10,656 nucleotides of DNA from contig JAUYKX010000245.1 of NCBI GenBank assembly GCA_030699055.1, forward strand, positions 1 through 10,656. The letters are read 5' to 3'. The position numbers and the translations under genes are program-made. Source of the stretch: Candidatus Nanopelagicales bacterium. Lineage in GTDB: Bacteria > Actinomycetota > Actinomycetes > S36-B12 > UBA10799. Under the pieces are notes generated by a model. That model did not search any database. It was given only the letters and a program-made list of their open reading frames with translations, and had not been told where the DNA came from. Below, piece after piece: positions 1-6,958 of this stretch. Each line of letters starts with the position of its first letter. Position 1 is the first letter of the stretch.

Positions 1-160
1 CGGACCCCGAAGCCCGAGTTTCGGATCGAGAGCGGCCGGTTCAGTGCGATCCCGGCTGGTTCGCCCGGGAAGTAGTAGCGGGAAGGTTAGCGACTCAGGT
101 TCCCGGTTTAGGCCAGCCTCCAGGGGCCGTTCAAGAGGGCGAGAGTCAGAGGCCCAACCG
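1..160. other. 5' edge region without an assigned gene
   Basis: In actinobacterial dcw clusters rsmH (mraW) precedes the ftsL gene, so its tail would be expected here. The frame from base 1 ends at a TAG at 73-75, and its last 24 codons show no RsmH C-terminal motif I recognise. The frame of the FtsL-like gene is open through the whole region and encodes a Ser/Arg/Gly-rich stretch that could be extra N-terminus. No clear promoter was found. Confidence 0.3.
148..152 (+). promoter_or_regulatory. Candidate ribosome binding site for the FtsL-like gene
   Basis: AGAGG lies 8 nt before ATG 161. It is the best site in the first 160 bases and decides my choice of ATG 161 over GTG 44, which has only a weak purine stretch in front of it. 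Confidence 0.4.
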
Positions 161-832
161 ATGGTCGCCGGTGTTGCGGTCAACGGAGCTGCCGTGGCCT
201 CTGGCTGGGGCTCCTGGTCACTCGGGTCCGAATCGTTGGCCAATTTGCGACTGGTTGTGGCGGGTCGCCGGGTGCGTCTCGGTCGGGGCGCTTTCGCCCT
301 GGCCTCACTTTCGGCACTCACAGCGATTTTGGTGACGCTTCTGGTGTTGAACACGGCGTTGACGACGGATTCATTTCAACTACAGCGGTTGCGGGTAAGT
401 GATGGCAGATTGGCCATCCAGGAGCAGGAATTGCTGGGGAAGCTGGCATATGCGCAATCGCCGGTCGGATTGCAGACGAAGGCCCGGGAGCTGGGGATGG
501 TTCCCGCCACGAGTCCTGTATTCCTGAGGCTGTCGGATCGGGCCGTCCTGGGAGATGGCGACCCCGCAGCAATGCCGCCGGCTCCGGCGAAGCCCAAGGC
601 CCGCGACAAGAAGCAGGATTCGGTCACGCCCCCCGTCGACCCGGCAGTTGCCGGACCCGGAGGCGAATCAGCGGCGGAGCTTGCGGTGCCGACGGGTTCG
701 ACCGGGCCGGTAGTCGCCAATCCGGCGTTATCCGTTCCCGCGGCGCCGGTGCCGGCCGGTGTGCCCGGTGAGTCACCCACTGTTGGCGGCGGGGGCGAAA
801 CCGGACACGGCCTGGTGGAGTCGGGCAGATGA
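161..832 (+). CDS. FtsL-like septum membrane protein (divisome, actinobacterial type)
   Basis: Small bitopic membrane protein at the usual ftsL position, directly before ftsI. From the ATG at 161 it has 223 residues: a short cytoplasmic N-terminus, one membrane helix at about 45-67 (rich in A, L, V, I and T), then an extracytoplasmic stretch at about 71-96 with the length and polarity of the FtsL coiled coil. The block at about 100-124, containing the motif ARELGMV, resembles the end of the FtsL/DivIC-like domain. A Pro/Ala/Gly-rich low-complexity tail follows (132-223). Its inferred role is to join FtsI and FtsW at the septum; FtsL sequences are poorly conserved, so the call rests on topology and context. 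The start is uncertain. AGAGG at 148-152 supports ATG 161, but the frame is open to the window edge and includes a GTG at 44 (262 aa). The stop overlaps the ftsI start as ATGA. Confidence 0.72.
   Translation: MVAGVAVNGAAVASGWGSWSLGSESLANLRLVVAGRRVRLGRGAFALASLSALTAILVTLLVLNTALTTDSFQLQRLRVSDGRLAIQEQELLGKLAYAQSPVGLQTKARELGMVPATSPVFLRLSDRAVLGDGDPAAMPPAPAKPKARDKKQDSVTPPVDPAVAGPGGESAAELAVPTGSTGPVVANPALSVPAAPVPAGVPGESPTVGGGGETGHGLVESGR
814..820 (+). promoter_or_regulatory. Ribosome binding site for ftsI
   Basis: GGTGGAG with 8-nt spacing to ATG 829. It lies inside the last codons of the FtsL-like gene and, with the ATGA overlap, fixes the ftsI start. Confidence 0.6.
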
Positions 833-2772
833 GCGTTTCGTCACCCCCCCGACCGCCACGGCGGAAGGTGCCGGATCGTCGGCGGCGGGAATCAGACAGG
901 TCGCGCCCGCGCTCCGGAAGCAGCCCAAACTCGTCAGCCTTGCGAGTGCTCACCGATCCGCTGATCGCGAGTTTCAAGTCGCTCTCCAAGCCCTTCCGCT
1001 TGACGGATGGGCGGGGAAGAATGCGGGTGACCCTGTTGGTGGCACTCGTTGTTTTTTCGCTGTATGCAGTCCGACTGGTCGATCTGCAGGCCATCCAGGC
1101 CGACTCCCTGGCCGCCAAGGCTGAGGGAATCAGGACAGTCCGGATCAAGTTGCCGGCCATGCGGGGTTCGATCACAGACACAAAGGGTGTTGCCCTGGTG
1201 CAGTCGGTTCCGGCGCGGGACATTACGGCCGATCCGGTGGAAGTGAAGAACCCCGCTCTGTATGCCGAAAAACTGTCTCCCGTATTGGGGATTCCCGCCG
1301 AGAAGATTGAAAAGTCGTTGCAGCGGCGGACTTTGCCGGATGGCCGGGATAGCCGCTTCGCCTATGTGGCTCGCGGTGTCAGGCTCGAAGTTTGGAAGCA
1401 GATTCGGGAGCTCGATCTGGTGGGGGTCTTTTCGGAGGAGACTTCGGTCAGGGATTACCCGGCCGGTTCGTTGGCCGCCAACGTGCTCGGTTTCGTCGGG
1501 GAGAACCCGGAGGGAACTGCCCAGGTCGGCATGGCGGGTCTGGAGCGAATGTTCGACTCCCAGTTGGCGGGCCAGGACGGAAGCAAACGTTACGAGGCCA
1601 GCTCATCGGGCGGGGAGATTCCAACCGGCAGTCGGGTGGAGAACGATCCGGTACCAGGCATGAGCATTCGGACGACCATCGATCGTGACCTGCAATGGGC
1701 CGCCCAGAACGCCATGGCCACCCGGGTCAAGGAGGTAGAGGCCGACTCGGGCTTGATGGTGGTGATCGAGCCGAGCACCGGGAAGATCCGAGCCATGGTT
1801 GACGTGCCCACCGCCATTCCGAACGACCCGAAGCGAAACCCGTCCCACCTGCGCAACCGGGTGGTGGAGGACGCGTTCGAGCCGGGGTCAACGGCCAAGG
1901 TGATGACCATGGCTGCCGTTCTCGAAGAAGGCAAAGCCGATCCGGGCACCGTAATCACCGTGCCCAATCGACTTGAACGGGGTGGGACGCAGTTCAAGGA
2001 TGACGTTGACCATCCCACCTACCGGATGACCCTCACGGGCATCCTTTCCTGGTCGAGCAACCTGGGGACTTTGCAGGCGGCGGAGAAGATCGGAGCGGAC
2101 AAGCTGGTCGAGTACCACCGGAAGTTCGGAATCGCCCAGCCAACCGGATTGGGATTCTCCGGGGAGAACAAGGGGACGGAGCCGACGCCGGGATCGTCCA
2201 ATTGGTCCTCGACCTCGTTTCCAACGTTGGCGTTCGGGCAGGGCTTCACCTGGAATGCACTTCAGGCGGCCAGTGTCTTCGCCACGATCGCCAATGGCGG
2301 TGTTCGGGTGACGCCTAGCTTGATCGAGTCGTACACGTCCCCGGAGGGTGACACCAAGTACGCCGATCCACCTACCAGTACCCGGGTGATCAGTGAGCAG
2401 ACGGCCCGGACGCTGACCGGGATGATGGAGCAGGTCGTCGGTGACGGCGGTACCGCGCGGGATCTGGCAATTCCCGGTTACCTGGTCGCGGGCAAGACGG
2501 GCACCGCGTATCGGTACACGGAAAAGGGACGGGACGGATACACGGCCTCGTTCATCGGATTCGCCCCGTCGAAAAATCCTGACATCGTGATCGCCACCAT
2601 CATGCAGAATCCCCGCAAAGAAGTGTTCGGCAGCACGGCAGCTGGTCCGGCTTTCGTCAAGGCCATGGTCGCCGCCCTACAGCAGCGCCGGGTGGCCCCG
2701 ACCGGTGACAAGTTGCCGAAGATGACCCTGTTCGCCAAGGACAGCGCCAAGGGCGGTCCCTGGAACTACTGA
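829..2772 (+). CDS. ftsI: Peptidoglycan D,D-transpeptidase FtsI (class B penicillin-binding protein)
   Basis: Septal transpeptidase that cross-links stem peptides outside the membrane, partnered by FtsW. The 647 residues comprise an Arg/Pro/Ser-rich cytoplasmic tail (1-64), one membrane anchor at about 66-84, a PBP dimerisation domain (about 105-270, with the MRGSITD motif at 111-117), and a C-terminal transpeptidase domain. All three penicillin-binding motifs are present: STAK at 354-357 (nucleophile Ser354), SSN at 409-411, and KTGT at 556-559. The protein ends soon after the catalytic domain with no PASTA repeats, as expected for FtsI rather than PBP2x/PonA types. Length and order fit the actinobacterial family. 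GGTGGAG at 814-820 is a good ribosome site for ATG 829, which overlaps the preceding stop by 4 nt. The stop overlaps the murE start as TGATG, suggesting coupled translation. Confidence 0.97.
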   Translation: MSVSSPPRPPRRKVPDRRRRESDRSRPRSGSSPNSSALRVLTDPLIASFKSLSKPFRLTDGRGRMRVTLLVALVVFSLYAVRLVDLQAIQADSLAAKAEGIRTVRIKLPAMRGSITDTKGVALVQSVPARDITADPVEVKNPALYAEKLSPVLGIPAEKIEKSLQRRTLPDGRDSRFAYVARGVRLEVWKQIRELDLVGVFSEETSVRDYPAGSLAANVLGFVGENPEGTAQVGMAGLERMFDSQLAGQDGSKRYEASSSGGEIPTGSRVENDPVPGMSIRTTIDRDLQWAAQNAMATRVKEVEADSGLMVVIEPSTGKIRAMVDVPTAIPNDPKRNPSHLRNRVVEDAFEPGSTAKVMTMAAVLEEGKADPGTVITVPNRLERGGTQFKDDVDHPTYRMTLTGILSWSSNLGTLQAAEKIGADKLVEYHRKFGIAQPTGLGFSGENKGTEPTPGSSNWSSTSFPTLAFGQGFTWNALQAASVFATIANGGVRVTPSLIESYTSPEGDTKYADPPTSTRVISEQTARTLTGMMEQVVGDGGTARDLAIPGYLVAGKTGTAYRYTEKGRDGYTASFIGFAPSKNPDIVIATIMQNPRKEVFGSTAAGPAFVKAMVAALQQRRVAPTGDKLPKMTLFAKDSAKGGPWNY

Positions 2773-4289
2773 TGACGGCTGAATTCGGATCAATCCGCCC
2801 GGCACCGGTCCACCGACCATTGGGGGGAGTGGCGGCTCTTATCGGCTGCGCGCCGCCCGAAGCTGACGCCGTCGTGTCCGGAATCACTCATGACTCGCGG
2901 CGCGTACGCCCGGGTGATCTGTACGTGGCGCTCCCCGGGAAGGAAACCCATGGGGCCCGGTATTGGCCGCAGGCTCGGTCGCGGGGGGCGGCTGCCGTAT
3001 TGACCGACCCCAGCGGGGTGCCGGGGCTGACCGACTGCGACTTGCCCGTTCTGGCGTGCGCTGATCCCAGAGGACAACTCGGTGATATCTCGTCATGGAT
3101 CTACGGCTGTCCGGCGGATCGCCTTCAGATCGTCGGGGTGACGGGCACGAACGGAAAGACGACCGTCACCAGGTTGATGGAGGCGGCCATCTCGTCCTGT
3201 GGGGCGTCGGTCGGCGTGATCGGAACAACAGGAATCAAGGGTGGAGGCTTGTCGGTCGCCAGCCCGAGAACCACGCCCGAAGCCACCGATCTGCACGCCG
3301 TTCTGGCCGTGATGGCCGAACGCGGTGTCGAGACGGTGGTGATGGAGGTCTCAAGCCACGCTCTGGTTCTGGATCGCGTGGGAGGGATCCGGTTCGCGGT
3401 CGCCGTGTTCACCAATCTCACCCAGGATCACCTCGACTTCCACGGTGATCTGGAGACCTATTTCGCCGCCAAGTCGCTGCTGTTTCAACCGGGAACGGCG
3501 GAACTGGCGGTCATCAATGTCGACTGCCCTTGGGGTCGACGGTTGCGCAGCCGGATCGAAATCGCCAGTCAGGGTTATGCGGTCGAGTCGGCCGAAGGTG
3601 CGGACTGGGTGGCGCGAGACGTCGTGAGGCAAGGGATTGGTTATCGATATCGCTTAACCGGCCCGGGGGTTGACGAGTTGGGTTCAGTGGGATTGCCGGG
3701 CGATTTCAACTTGTCGAACGCCGTCGCCGCGACCGCAGCCGCCATCAACTGCGGTTACGACCCGAGACGGGTTCAAGCTGGCATCGCCGAGGCTGAGGGC
3801 CCGCCCGGCCGAATGGAACGGGTTCCGGTGAGCACTGGCGCCGTCGTGCTGGTCGACTACGCCCACACCCCGGATGCGGTGGCGATGGCCGCCCGCGTTG
3901 GTCGGGGGCTGGTGGACCCGGAGGTTGGTCGGCTCACGGTCGTGCTGGGCGCCGGTGGCGATCGTGACCGGGACAAGCGCGAAGCCATGGGTTTTGCGGC
4001 GGGCTTGGTCGCCGATCGGGTAATCGTTACCGACGACAATCCGCGGTCGGAGTCGCGTGCCGCGATTCGCGAGCGGGTGTTGGCGGGAGCGCGAAATCAT
4101 CGGGCAGAGGTGATCGAGGTCGGAGACCGAGGAGAAGCCGTTGCCTGCGCGCTGGCCGAAGCCGGAGTTGGGGATGTGGTGATGGTCCTGGGTAAAGGTC
4201 ACGAATCGGGCCAGGAAATCGAGGGAGTGGTGTACCCGATGGACGATCGTGAACTGATCCGCTCGGCGGATCGGGGGTCATCCACGTGA
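2772..4289 (+). CDS. murE: UDP-MurNAc-tripeptide synthetase (diaminopimelate-adding) MurE
   Basis: Cytoplasmic Mur ligase that adds diaminopimelate to UDP-MurNAc-L-Ala-D-Glu using ATP. The 505-residue protein shows the N-terminal substrate domain with DSRRVRPGDLYVA (41-53), the P-loop GTNGKTT (125-131, Lys129), the block with DFHGDLETYFAAK ending at Lys234 (the lysine that is carbamylated in the family), the DYAHTPD block from residue 362, and a C-terminal DNPR motif at 422-425. DNPR is the known marker of enzymes that add diaminopimelate rather than lysine. It does not separate the meso from the LL isomer. ATG 2772 overlaps the ftsI stop by one base (TGATG). I see no strong ribosome site close by, so translation probably depends on reinitiation after ftsI. 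The 3' end overlaps murF by 4 nt. Confidence 0.97.
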   Translation: MTAEFGSIRPAPVHRPLGGVAALIGCAPPEADAVVSGITHDSRRVRPGDLYVALPGKETHGARYWPQARSRGAAAVLTDPSGVPGLTDCDLPVLACADPRGQLGDISSWIYGCPADRLQIVGVTGTNGKTTVTRLMEAAISSCGASVGVIGTTGIKGGGLSVASPRTTPEATDLHAVLAVMAERGVETVVMEVSSHALVLDRVGGIRFAVAVFTNLTQDHLDFHGDLETYFAAKSLLFQPGTAELAVINVDCPWGRRLRSRIEIASQGYAVESAEGADWVARDVVRQGIGYRYRLTGPGVDELGSVGLPGDFNLSNAVAATAAAINCGYDPRRVQAGIAEAEGPPGRMERVPVSTGAVVLVDYAHTPDAVAMAARVGRGLVDPEVGRLTVVLGAGGDRDRDKREAMGFAAGLVADRVIVTDDNPRSESRAAIRERVLAGARNHRAEVIEVGDRGEAVACALAEAGVGDVVMVLGKGHESGQEIEGVVYPMDDRELIRSADRGSST

Positions 4290-5704
4290 TCGAGATGTCG
4301 GTGAGTGAGTTGGCTGCGGCTGTGGGAGCGCAACTCGACGAGGGGATCGACGGCAGCGTGATCGTGTCCGGATCCGTCCGGTTGGATTCGCGGTTGGTGC
4401 AACCGGGCGACGTATTCGTGGCGGTTCCGGGTGAGCGGCACGATGGCCACGACTTCCTGTCCGAGGTCAGGGAAATGGGGGCTGTGGCGGCGATCGTCAC
4501 CGATCCCGCGGCGACCGGTGGCGTTCTGCCGTTGGTTGGAGTCGAAGACGAGACCGTCGCGCTTGGCCGACTGGCTGCGCATGTGCGAGACCAACTCGTC
4601 GGGATTCGCGTGCTCGCCATTACCGGATCGAGCGGAAAGACCACGACCAAGGATCTGCTCGCCGCCACCTTGGCGGGCTTCGAGGACACTGTGGCGGCGC
4701 CTGGATCGTTCAACAACGATGTCGGTTTGCCCATGACCGTGCTCGAAGCCGAGACCAGCACGCGGTATCTGGTGTTGGAAATGGGGGCGCGGGCGGCTGG
4801 GGACATAGCTCGGCTCTGCCGCATCGTTCGGCCCGATGTGGGAATCGTGCTGAATGTCGGTAGTGCCCACGTTGGTGAGTTCGGCTCGCGGGATCTCATC
4901 GGTGAGGCGAAGGGCGAGCTGGTGGAGGGGCTGGCCCCACAAGGCGTTGCCGTTCTCAATGCGGACGATCCGGTCACCGCCGCTATGAGTTCGCGGGCCC
5001 GAGGCCGTGTGTTGACCTTTGGTCTGGAGTCGGGAGCAGAGCTACGCGGGACGCGGGTCGAGCTTGACGATCTGGGCTGGCCTTCCTTCGATGTCGAGTT
5101 CGACGGTGAGAAGGTCCGGGTGCGGCTGCGGGCTGTCGGGATGCACCAGGTGGCCAATGGCCTGGCGGTGATCGGTGGTTGTTTGGCAGTCGGGATCTCG
5201 CTCGTAGCCGCAGCGGCAGCCCTGGAGCAGGCAAGGGTGGGCAGTCCCTGGCGGATGGAGGTGATTCGGACCGTCGGGGGTGCGGTCGTGATCAATGACG
5301 CCTACAACGCCAATCCGGAGTCGATGTCCGCGGCGCTGAGAGCACTCGTCGCCGTGGCGGGGGGCTCCGAAACCTGCGCGGTGATCGGGACCATGCGAGA
5401 GCTGGGCGAGTTGTCGGCGGATGCTCACCGGGACATCGGTCGGCTGGCGGGCCGGCTGGGCGTCAATCGAGTTGTGGCCGTGGGGGAGGAGGCCCGGCCT
5501 GTCCTGGCTGGTTTGGATGACCTGGTCGAGTGGAGTGGAACGGCCGAATTCGCCGCCGATTGTGACGAAGCACTGGGTTTGCTTCGCGGTTCCGGGACCG
5601 CTGGGGCCGTAGTGTTGGTCAAAGCGTCGCGGGCGCTCGGCCTCGAGCGGTTGGCGCTCGATCTGGTGGAGACGCACGGCGGACCTGTTCGAATTTCCGA
5701 CTGA
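4286..5704 (+). CDS. murF: UDP-MurNAc-tripeptide:D-Ala-D-Ala ligase MurF
   Basis: Cytoplasmic ATP-dependent ligase that adds the D-Ala-D-Ala dipeptide to complete the UDP-MurNAc-pentapeptide. Its 472 residues include the substrate-domain motif DSRLVQPGDVFVA (34-46), the P-loop TGSSGKTTT (113-121, Lys118), the MurF-typical SFNNDVGLP (141-149) and LEMGARAAGDI (164-174), the DAYNANPESM block (338-347), and the closing KASRALGLERL (446-456). Length matches the family. The GTG at 4286 sits in a GTGA overlap with the murE stop and has a G-rich stretch (4273-4277) at suitable distance. An ATG three codons later (4295) is a possible alternative start. Part of the step from tripeptide to lipid I encoded here: MurE, then MurF, then MraY. 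Confidence 0.97.
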   Translation: MIEMSVSELAAAVGAQLDEGIDGSVIVSGSVRLDSRLVQPGDVFVAVPGERHDGHDFLSEVREMGAVAAIVTDPAATGGVLPLVGVEDETVALGRLAAHVRDQLVGIRVLAITGSSGKTTTKDLLAATLAGFEDTVAAPGSFNNDVGLPMTVLEAETSTRYLVLEMGARAAGDIARLCRIVRPDVGIVLNVGSAHVGEFGSRDLIGEAKGELVEGLAPQGVAVLNADDPVTAAMSSRARGRVLTFGLESGAELRGTRVELDDLGWPSFDVEFDGEKVRVRLRAVGMHQVANGLAVIGGCLAVGISLVAAAAALEQARVGSPWRMEVIRTVGGAVVINDAYNANPESMSAALRALVAVAGGSETCAVIGTMRELGELSADAHRDIGRLAGRLGVNRVVAVGEEARPVLAGLDDLVEWSGTAEFAADCDEALGLLRGSGTAGAVVLVKASRALGLERLALDLVETHGGPVRISD

Positions 5705-5712
5705 CCGACCCT

Positions 5713-5719
5713 GAAGGGG
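5713..5719 (+). promoter_or_regulatory. Ribosome binding site for mraY
   Basis: GAAGGGG with 6-nt spacing to GTG 5726, in the 21-nt gap after murF. It supports the GTG as the mraY start and independent initiation there. Confidence 0.65.
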
Positions 5720-5725
5720 CTTTAC

Positions 5726-6793
5726 GTGATCTTCGTCCTGGTGGCGGGGGCGACCGCCATGTTGGTGTCCCTACTTGGGACTCCGCTGCTGATCCGGATC
5801 CTTCAATCGCGCGGTTATTCGCAGGCCATTCGCACTTCGACCGACACCCTCAAATACCCGGAGCACGAGGCCAAACGGGGCACACCGTCCATGGGCGGCG
5901 TGGCGATCATCATTGCGGTCCTGGTGGCTTACGGAGTGGCGCACTTGCTCGCCCATCGACCGCCGAGCGCATCGGGGCTACTGGCTCTGTTCCTGATGGT
6001 CGGGCTGGGTCTGGTCGGATTCATCGACGACTATTTCAAGATTTTCAAGAGACGATCGACCGGGATGCGGGCCCGGACGAAATTGGTGGGGCAAGCGCTG
6101 GTGGCCCTGTGTTTCGCCTGGCTGTCGACGATGTTCCCCAACGAATACGGCGTCACTCCGGCGAGCATGGCGATCTCGTTCATTCGGGACCTGGGCTGGG
6201 TTCTACCGTTTGCCGTCTTCCTGGTGTGGATCTGGTTCCTGATCACGGCGACGACGAATGCGGTCAACCTGACGGACGGCCTCGACGGCCTGGCCACCGG
6301 TGCCGCCGTAATGACCTTTGCCGCGTACACGCTCATGTCGGTCTGGCAGTTCGGTCAGAGCTGCACGTTCGGGGTGTTCGAGCGCTGTTACGACACTCGC
6401 GACCCGCTCGACATGGCCCTGGTGGCGGCCGCTTGTGCCGGGGCCTGTTTCGGTTTCCTGTGGTGGAATGCCTCGCCGGCGAGGATCTTCATGGGCGACA
6501 CTGGATCGCTGGCGCTCGGGGGCGCGATCGCCGCCATGGCGATCTTCAGCCGAACCGAGCTCCTGCTTCCGCTTCTGGCCGGGCTTTTCGTGTTGGTTGC
6601 CCTGTCCGTGATCGCCCAGGTCGGGTTCTTCAAGTTGACCGGTCGGCGCCTGTTCAGAATGGCCCCGCTGCATCATCACTTCGAGTTCGTCGGTTGGGGA
6701 GAAGTGACGATCGTCGTGCGATTCTGGATAATCCAGGGCCTGTTCATCGGTGCCGGGCTGGGACTGTTCTATGCCGAATGGGTGCGAGACTGA
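5726..6793 (+). CDS. mraY: Phospho-N-acetylmuramoyl-pentapeptide-transferase MraY
   Basis: Integral membrane enzyme that moves phospho-MurNAc-pentapeptide from UDP to undecaprenyl phosphate, making lipid I. The 355 residues are very hydrophobic, with about ten predicted membrane segments. Family motifs are all present: KRGTPSMGG (50-58; Ser where many homologues have Thr), the Mg-binding DDYFK (101-105), NLTDGLDGLATG (181-192), PARIFMGDTGS (251-261) and APLHHHFE (313-320). The loop at about 212-229 carries two cysteines (213, 221) followed by RDPLD, a pattern I associate with actinobacterial MraY. The GTG start at 5726 follows GAAGGGG (5713-5719) with 6-nt spacing, after a 21-nt gap from murF. 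In most dcw clusters murD would come next; here it does not. Confidence 0.97.
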   Translation: MIFVLVAGATAMLVSLLGTPLLIRILQSRGYSQAIRTSTDTLKYPEHEAKRGTPSMGGVAIIIAVLVAYGVAHLLAHRPPSASGLLALFLMVGLGLVGFIDDYFKIFKRRSTGMRARTKLVGQALVALCFAWLSTMFPNEYGVTPASMAISFIRDLGWVLPFAVFLVWIWFLITATTNAVNLTDGLDGLATGAAVMTFAAYTLMSVWQFGQSCTFGVFERCYDTRDPLDMALVAAACAGACFGFLWWNASPARIFMGDTGSLALGGAIAAMAIFSRTELLLPLLAGLFVLVALSVIAQVGFFKLTGRRLFRMAPLHHHFEFVGWGEVTIVVRFWIIQGLFIGAGLGLFYAEWVRD

Positions 6794-6840
6794 TCGCCAG
6801 TTTTGGCCGAATCGTGGCTTGGTCGACACAAGACGGCGAC

Positions 6841-6874
6841 ACGCGCGGCAGATCCCGCCCCAGACGCGCGGCAG
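6841..6874 (+). repeat. 11-bp direct repeat in the mraY-ftsW gap
   Basis: ACGCGCGGCAG occurs at 6841-6851 and again at 6864-6874, with starts 23 bases apart. It lies where murD usually sits. No known binding site is recognised, and chance in GC-rich DNA is possible. Confidence 0.5.
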
Positions 6875-6879
6875 GGCGG
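6855..6879 (+). other. GC-rich hairpin candidate upstream of ftsW
   Basis: CCGCCC (6855-6860) can pair with GGGCGG (6874-6879) across a 13-nt loop. There is no T-tract, so it is not a typical intrinsic terminator. The left arm overlaps CCCGCCCC, which could instead pair with the ftsW ribosome site region. Confidence 0.3.
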
Positions 6880-6945
6880 AAACTGAAGGAATCCTTGCCG
6901 CGGCTTGAGCGGCGGGTCCATGTGTCGGGGTGAAGCTCGGGGAGC

Positions 6946-6952
6946 AAAGGGG
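6946..6952 (+). promoter_or_regulatory. Ribosome binding site deciding the ftsW start
   Basis: AAAGGGG with 6-nt spacing to GTG 6959. The upstream in-frame starts ATG 6920 and TTG 6905 lack a comparable site. Its last four bases are part of GGGGCGGG (6949-6956), which is complementary to CCCGCCCC at 6854-6861. Confidence 0.55.
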
Positions 6953-6958
6953 CGGGTT

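Noticed and set aside
1..75. 3' tail of rsmH (mraW)
   Set aside because: Expected from gene order, but the last codons before the TAG at 73-75 do not resemble the usual RsmH C-terminus (normally ending around an NPRxxSAxLR motif), so it was not annotated as a gene.
4027..5295. Long minus-strand open frame (422 codons) opposite murE and murF
   Set aside because: Its product is a low-complexity mix of Ser, Pro, Arg and Thr, typical of the antisense of GC-rich coding DNA. The opposite strand carries two clear Mur ligases with all family motifs.
6897..6913. Hairpin GCCGC-7 nt-GCGGC as a terminator before ftsW
   Set aside because: The stem is only 5 bp and no T-tract follows, so it does not meet the pattern of an intrinsic terminator.
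6109..6933. Plus-strand frame of 274 codons overlapping mraY in another reading frame
   Set aside because: Arg/Gly-rich shadow translation of mraY. Only its last 51 codons extend into the gap, and those are treated separately as a weak small-ORF candidate.
6794..6958. Remnant of a deleted murD in the mraY-ftsW gap
   Set aside because: Translations of the gap show neither the MurD N-terminal glycine motif nor any P-loop or C-terminal ligase motif. If murD was ever here, no recognisable piece remains.
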